In this document: piece after piece, positions 7,810 through 10,271 of the stretch
Layout: the number at the start of each line of letters is the position of its first letter
Numbering within the stretch: position 1 is the first letter of the stretch
NCBI GenBank assembly: GCA_021806765.1
Contig: JAJZQR010000188.1
Coordinates: 1-10,271 of the forward strand
Direction of reading: 5' to 3'
DNA length: 10,271 nt
From: Chloroflexota bacterium
Lineage (GTDB): Bacteria; Chloroflexota; UBA6077
Position numbers and translations under genes: made by a program
Notes under the pieces: model-generated
The model's input: only the letters and a program-made list of their open reading frames with translations
Database searches by the model: none
Told to the model about the DNA's origin: nothing

Positions 7810-9975
7810 CGGTCTTCCCTCCCTGCCGGCCGGTCCTTTCCCTCGCTCCGAGGTTACCTGCCGCAACAGCACCAGGCTCCTGGCTTCCAGATTGAAAACC
7901 GACGCACCGGGTTGCGACGACTGTCCGACATCTATCTCCGGCTGGCTGGTGTCCACCCATAGCTCCCACTGCGCTCTAGGAACGTCGCCGGGAAGGGTAA
8001 AAGGTACCAACTCGTGGCCGGCATTCATGAGGAGGAGCAGAACATCACCGGCGATGCGAAGCCCCCGGTCGTCCGGCCGGTCCGAACCGTCCTCCGCGAT
8101 CCGCATGCCGAGACACCGGCCGTCCGGCAGTTTCCAGTCCTCCGACGTCATCTCCCGACCGTCCGGCCGAAACCAGGTAACGTCCTTCAGCTTCAGACCC
8201 CGAAGTCGCCGGCCCTCGAAGAACTTTCGCCTCCGCAGCACAGGCTGGTCCCGGCGAATCCGGATCAATGTCCTGGTGAACTCCAGCAGTTCTCGGGCCC
8301 TGTCGTGCCACTCCCAGGAGAACCAGCTGATCTCGTTGTCCTGGCAATAGGCATTGTTGTTGCCCCCCTGGGTTCGACCCACCTCGTCCCCACCGCAGAT
8401 CATCGGTACGCCTTGAGAGAAGATCAGGGTGGCCAGGGAATTTCGCTTCTGCCGCTCCCGGAGGTCGATAATGGACTGGTCCTGGGTATCCCCCTCCACG
8501 CCGCAGTTCCAGCTGTTGCTGCTGCAATCGCCGTCCCTGTTCCCCTCCTGGTTCGCCTCGTTGTGCTTTCCGTTGTAGCTGACCAGGTCGTTGAGGGTAA
8601 AGCCGTCGTGGGAGGTGATGAAGTTGATACTGGCGTAGGGCTTGCGACCGTCCTCCTGGTACAAGTCGCTGCTGCCGGTTAGCCGGTAGGCCAACTCGCC
8701 AAGTTGCCCCGCATCACCCTTCCAGTAGCGACGGACGTTGTCGCGGTAGCGGCCGTTCCACTCCGCCCACAACACCGGGAAGTTGCCTACCTGGTAGCCT
8801 CCGTCGCCCACATCCCACGGCTCCGCGATCAACTTCACCCTGGAGATGACAGGGTCCTGGTGGATGATGTCGAAGAAGGCCGAGAGACGATCCACATCGT
8901 GGAGTTCCCTGGCCAGGGTGGCGGCCAGATCGAAGCGGAAGCCATCCACGTGCATCTCCAGCACCCAGTACCGGAGGCTGTCCATGATCAACTGAAGGGT
9001 CTGGGGGTGGCGAGCGTTTAGATTGTTGCCGGTGCCGGTGTAATCCATGTAGTAGCGGGGGCTGTCGTCAACCAGGCGGTAGTACACACGGTTGTCGATG
9101 CCTTTGAGGCTGAGGGTCGGGCCCAGGTGATTGCCTTCGGCGGTGTGGTTGTAGACCACGTCCAGGATCACCTCGATGCCCGCCTGGTGGAGGGCCTTCA
9201 CCATCCCTTTGAACTCGGCTACCTCCTCACCAGCATCCCGGCTGCTGGCGTAGCTCCCCTCAGGCGCGAAGTAGCCAATGGTGTTGTATCCCCAGTAGTT
9301 GCAGAGGCCCTTTTCCAGCAGCAAGTTGTCGTCTAGCTTGGCATGCACGGGCAGCAGTTCGACCGCCGTTATCCCGAGGCTCTTCAGGTAATCGACCACC
9401 ACCGACGACGCCAACCCGGCATAGGTACCGCGCAGCCGCTCTGGAAGGTCGGGGTGGCGAATGGTGAAGCCCTTCACGTGGACTTCATAGATGATGGAGT
9501 CCTGCCAGGGTATCCGTGGGGGCTGATCGCCCTCCCAGTCGAAACTGTCTTCCACCACCACCCCCTTCGGCACTCCCCACGCGTCGTCCTCGTCGTTCAA
9601 GTCCAGGTCCTCGCGGGGGCTCCCCGGGTTGTAGCCAAGAACCGGCGCCCGGCAATCCACGCTGCCCGCCAGGGACCTGGCATAGGGATCAATCAGCAGT
9701 TTCGATGGGTTGAAACGGTGTCCACTCTCGGGATCGTAGGGGCCATGCACCCGATAGCCATACAACTGGCCCGGCCGGACACCGGGAACGTAGCCGTGCC
9801 ATACGTAAGCCGTAACCTCGGGCAGAGGAATGCGAACGCTCTCCTCCTCATCACCGAGTTGATCGAAGAGGCACAGTTCCACGGCGGTGGCGCTCTCGGA
9901 GAACAGGGCAAAGTTGACTCCCTGGCCATCCCAGGCGGCCCCCAGCGGATACGGCTTTCCGGGCAAGACCTTCAT
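4753..9975 (-). CDS. glgX/treY: Fused glycogen debranching enzyme (GlgX/TreX) and maltooligosyl trehalose synthase (TreY)
   Basis: One 1740-codon frame encodes two cytosolic GH13 enzymes of glycogen-to-trehalose conversion. Residues ~8-100 are a CBM48-type domain and ~155-620 a GH13 barrel of the isoamylase/GlgX group, which hydrolyses alpha-1,6 branches. Its motifs are DVVYNH (272-277), nucleophile Asp349 in DGFRFD, acid/base Glu385 in IAEPWD and Asp457 in SHDG. A beta-rich C-terminal domain ends near 705 ([10 protein letters not shown]). After ~20 linker residues, 723-1740 form a full-length TreY, which isomerises the reducing-end alpha-1,4 bond of maltooligosaccharides to alpha,alpha-1,1. 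It starts with VSTYRLQFN and has DVVPNH (829-834), nucleophile Asp1080 in GLRIDHPDG, Glu1151 in VAEKIL, Asp1396 in [10 protein letters not shown], and the long helical insert typical of TreY (~920-1030). Both sites look intact. The ATG at 9975 follows GAGGGG with 7-nt spacing. The halves are usually separate genes. TreZ, needed to release trehalose, is not visible. An internal start at codon 723 could also yield free TreY. Confidence 0.95.
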   Translation of the reverse strand: MKVLPGKPYPLGAAWDGQGVNFALFSESATAVELCLFDQLGDEEESVRIPLPEVTAYVWHGYVPGVRPGQLYGYRVHGPYDPESGHRFNPSKLLIDPYARSLAGSVDCRAPVLGYNPGSPREDLDLNDEDDAWGVPKGVVVEDSFDWEGDQPPRIPWQDSIIYEVHVKGFTIRHPDLPERLRGTYAGLASSVVVDYLKSLGITAVELLPVHAKLDDNLLLEKGLCNYWGYNTIGYFAPEGSYASSRDAGEEVAEFKGMVKALHQAGIEVILDVVYNHTAEGNHLGPTLSLKGIDNRVYYRLVDDSPRYYMDYTGTGNNLNARHPQTLQLIMDSLRYWVLEMHVDGFRFDLAATLARELHDVDRLSAFFDIIHQDPVISRVKLIAEPWDVGDGGYQVGNFPVLWAEWNGRYRDNVRRYWKGDAGQLGELAYRLTGSSDLYQEDGRKPYASINFITSHDGFTLNDLVSYNGKHNEANQEGNRDGDCSSNSWNCGVEGDTQDQSIIDLRERQKRNSLATLIFSQGVPMICGGDEVGRTQGGNNNAYCQDNEISWFSWEWHDRARELLEFTRTLIRIRRDQPVLRRRKFFEGRRLRGLKLKDVTWFRPDGREMTSEDWKLPDGRCLGMRIAEDGSDRPDDRGLRIAGDVLLLLMNAGHELVPFTLPGDVPRAQWELWVDTSQPEIDVGQSSQPGASVFNLEARSLVLLRQVTSERGKGPAGREGRPMKQAATEGVLDAVVGRLRSRRRIPVSTYRLQFNHAFTFADAQTVVPYLHQLGVTDCYSSPALKARPGSPHGYDICDHGSLNPDLGSNQDYEAFVTELRSRDMGLILDVVPNHMSTWETSNAKWMDVLENGPSSAYAAFFDIDWHPLRSDTHLEDRVLLPILGDTYGNVLEKQELALSYEDGVFFINYYDHRLPLDPRSYLEILQPLEEELVEQLGADHEQLHELQSILTALTHLPERSETDPDMVQERQREKEVIKRRLRSLHDSSEPVRAAIGKVVGSFAGTQGQSASFDRLDALLELQPYRLAHWQVAAEEINYRRFFDINDLVAIKQEVPMVFEDTHQLVMDMVREGKATGLRIDHPDGLWDPEGYFARLQSSYLIDLEKDCLEELGDSFEDGWAAVKEALSSRSKWERSDRPNLLVTKPLYIVAEKILSRGEELPRGWAVYGTTGYDFANSVNGLFVDATAARAFDLIYKRFIGKEVDFRQLVSASKKTVMLVSLASETNMLGYQLKRIASRNRRYRDFTLNSLTFALREVIACLPVYRTYIDGEPPVDARDRAYVEDAISEAKRRNPSVPPPVFDYLEDILLLRWPENLGEEERTELLNFVRKFQQTTGPVMAKAMEDTVFYVYNRLLSLNEVGGDPGQFGTPVPAFHQQNAERQKHWPYSLLATSTHDSKRSEDVRARIDVLSEMPQEWRAALTRWSRLNHKRKCWLQDQPVPDANEEYYLYQTLVGAWPLEPVSEDDYRSFVDRMQAHLLKAIKEAKVNTSWVNPNVAYEEAVQSFVRAILDRTHANPFLKDFRTLQERVAYFGMLNSLSQTLLKITSPGAPDFYQGSELWDFSLVDPDNRRPVDYIHRSEMLKRLLAQSTLGGGEPGELPGRPLEDWQDGGVKMFVTHQALTYRRQHKDLFSEGAYLPLEGGGARRDHLCSFARRKGPRMVVVVVPRLVLGLTKGQQRSPTGAEMWQDSYVRLPSGEVGKGFRNLLTGETVRVAAVEGVGFGLPVASVLATFPVALLERL
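7814..7824 (-). promoter_or_regulatory. Internal Shine-Dalgarno sequence at the GlgX/TreY junction
   Basis: AGGGAGGGAAG on the minus strand, with the GGGAGGG core ending 7 nt before the in-frame ATG at 7809. It sits in the linker rather than in a conserved domain, so protein constraint does not obviously explain it. It may be the original treY ribosome-binding site kept after loss of a glgX stop codon. Confidence 0.55.
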
Positions 9976-9982
9976 GCCACAT

Positions 9983-9988
9983 CCCCTC
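9983..9988 (-). promoter_or_regulatory. Ribosome-binding site of the GlgX-TreY gene
   Basis: GAGGGG on the minus strand, 7 nt before the ATG at 9975. It matches the site used by the first receiver gene in core and spacing and supports the chosen start. Confidence 0.75.
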
Positions 9989-10036
9989 GTTCCGGCCGCG
10001 GGATCCTCAACGGTCCAAGCCTATGAAGTACTGCCA

Positions 10037-10062
10037 ACCGATCCGATCAGAGGTCGATCGGT
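10037..10062. repeat. Inverted repeat ACCGATC-N12-GATCGGT
   Basis: Perfect 7-bp arms separated by 12 bp, about 62-87 bp upstream of the GlgX-TreY start. A second GATC lies inside, so a CCGATC/GATCGG pairing with a 7-nt loop is an alternative. The spacing and location would fit an operator for a dimeric regulator or an RNA hairpin in the leader; the sequence does not decide. Confidence 0.4.
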
Positions 10063-10120
10063 CCTGGAAGCCATCGTGGGGCCGTCAGAAGGCCACGACC
10101 AGTCGACGGTAAAGTGTAAG

Positions 10121-10135
10121 GGCAAGAAACTTGCC
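10121..10135. repeat. Short hairpin GGCAAG-AAA-CTTGCC
   Basis: Perfect 6-bp arms around a 3-nt loop, about 146 bp upstream of the GlgX-TreY start. There is no T-tract on either strand, so it is not an intrinsic terminator. It may be chance or a regulator-binding dyad. Confidence 0.3.
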
Positions 10136-10201
10136 GCCGTGGTCTTGGCATGGTTCGCAGATAGAGTGACAGTCTAGTGAAGGCAGCCTCTCTAGATCGT
10201 C

Positions 10202-10222
10202 ATGCCCGACCTGATCGGGCAT
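10202..10222. repeat. Palindrome ATGCCCGA-N5-TCGGGCAT, resembling a dispersed intergenic repeat
   Basis: Perfect 8-bp arms around the loop CCTGA. Read on the minus strand the segment would encode WMPDQVGHDD, very like the spurious peptides (of the type WMPDQVRHD) often translated from dispersed palindromic repeats in bacterial intergenic DNA. No T-tract follows on either strand, so a terminator role is unlikely. The palindrome is directly visible; membership of a repeat family is from memory. Confidence 0.5.
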
Positions 10223-10271
10223 CCAGGGGTCCACGTTGGCGTGTAGGAGTGGCCTCACGAGGAGATGGGAC

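Larger units (their letters stand above)
9976..10271. other. Upstream region of the GlgX-TreY gene, no convincing gene
   Basis: About 296 bp that should hold the promoter and leader of the fusion gene. I found no pair of -35/-10 elements on the minus strand that I would defend. The region contains three inverted repeats (10037-10062, 10121-10135, 10202-10222). One minus-strand frame is open from the window edge to a stop at 10085 but has no recognisable domain. Confidence 0.5.

Noticed and set aside
10085..10270. Minus-strand frame open from the window edge for 61 codons, with a C-x3-C-x2-C pattern (CHSICEPC)
   Set aside because: It runs through the intergenic-type palindrome at 10202-10222, whose translation is a known source of spurious peptides, and I recognise no domain. 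It could be the end of a real gene beyond the window, but the evidence is too thin to call.

Overview
This window is GC-rich and densely coding, and all four genes lie on the minus strand. In transcription order they are a very large glycogen/trehalose enzyme (9975 to 4753), a large soluble multi-GAF histidine kinase (4591 to 878), a stand-alone response-regulator receiver (885 to 430), and a second receiver cut by the window edge (377 to 1). GC-rich codon use, a cytosolic kinase made of many GAF domains, and companion single-domain receivers suggest a free-living bacterium, possibly Chloroflexota. That assignment is an inference from gene style, with no rRNA or marker gene to support it.

The metabolic half (4753-9975) is one uninterrupted 1740-codon reading frame. 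Its first ~700 residues are a GlgX/TreX-type glycogen debranching enzyme (CBM48 plus GH13). Its last ~1018 residues are a complete maltooligosyl trehalose synthase (TreY, GH13). Both catalytic centres look intact. The two activities are consecutive: GlgX cuts branches from glycogen to give linear maltooligosaccharides, and TreY turns the reducing-end glucose into an alpha,alpha-1,1 linkage. The third enzyme, TreZ, which would release trehalose, is not in the window. At the junction (codon 723) there is an in-frame ATG behind a strong Shine-Dalgarno sequence, so TreY may also be made as a separate protein.

The signalling half (1-4591) starts 161 bp after the fusion gene. The kinase has no membrane segment and carries four clear GAF domains, a possible fifth degenerate one at the N terminus, a PAS domain, and a standard HisKA/HATPase_c core. 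Its stop overlaps the start of the first receiver by 8 bp, so these two are almost certainly co-translated. The second receiver follows after 52 bp. Neither receiver has a recognisable output domain (the second is seen only to residue 125), which suggests a phosphorelay or protein-protein output rather than direct DNA binding. Whether the signalling genes control trehalose synthesis cannot be decided from the sequence.

The 296 bp upstream of the fusion gene (9976-10271) contain no convincing gene but hold three inverted repeats. One has the look of a dispersed intergenic palindrome. I saw no tRNA, rRNA, CRISPR, transposase or clear intrinsic terminator.
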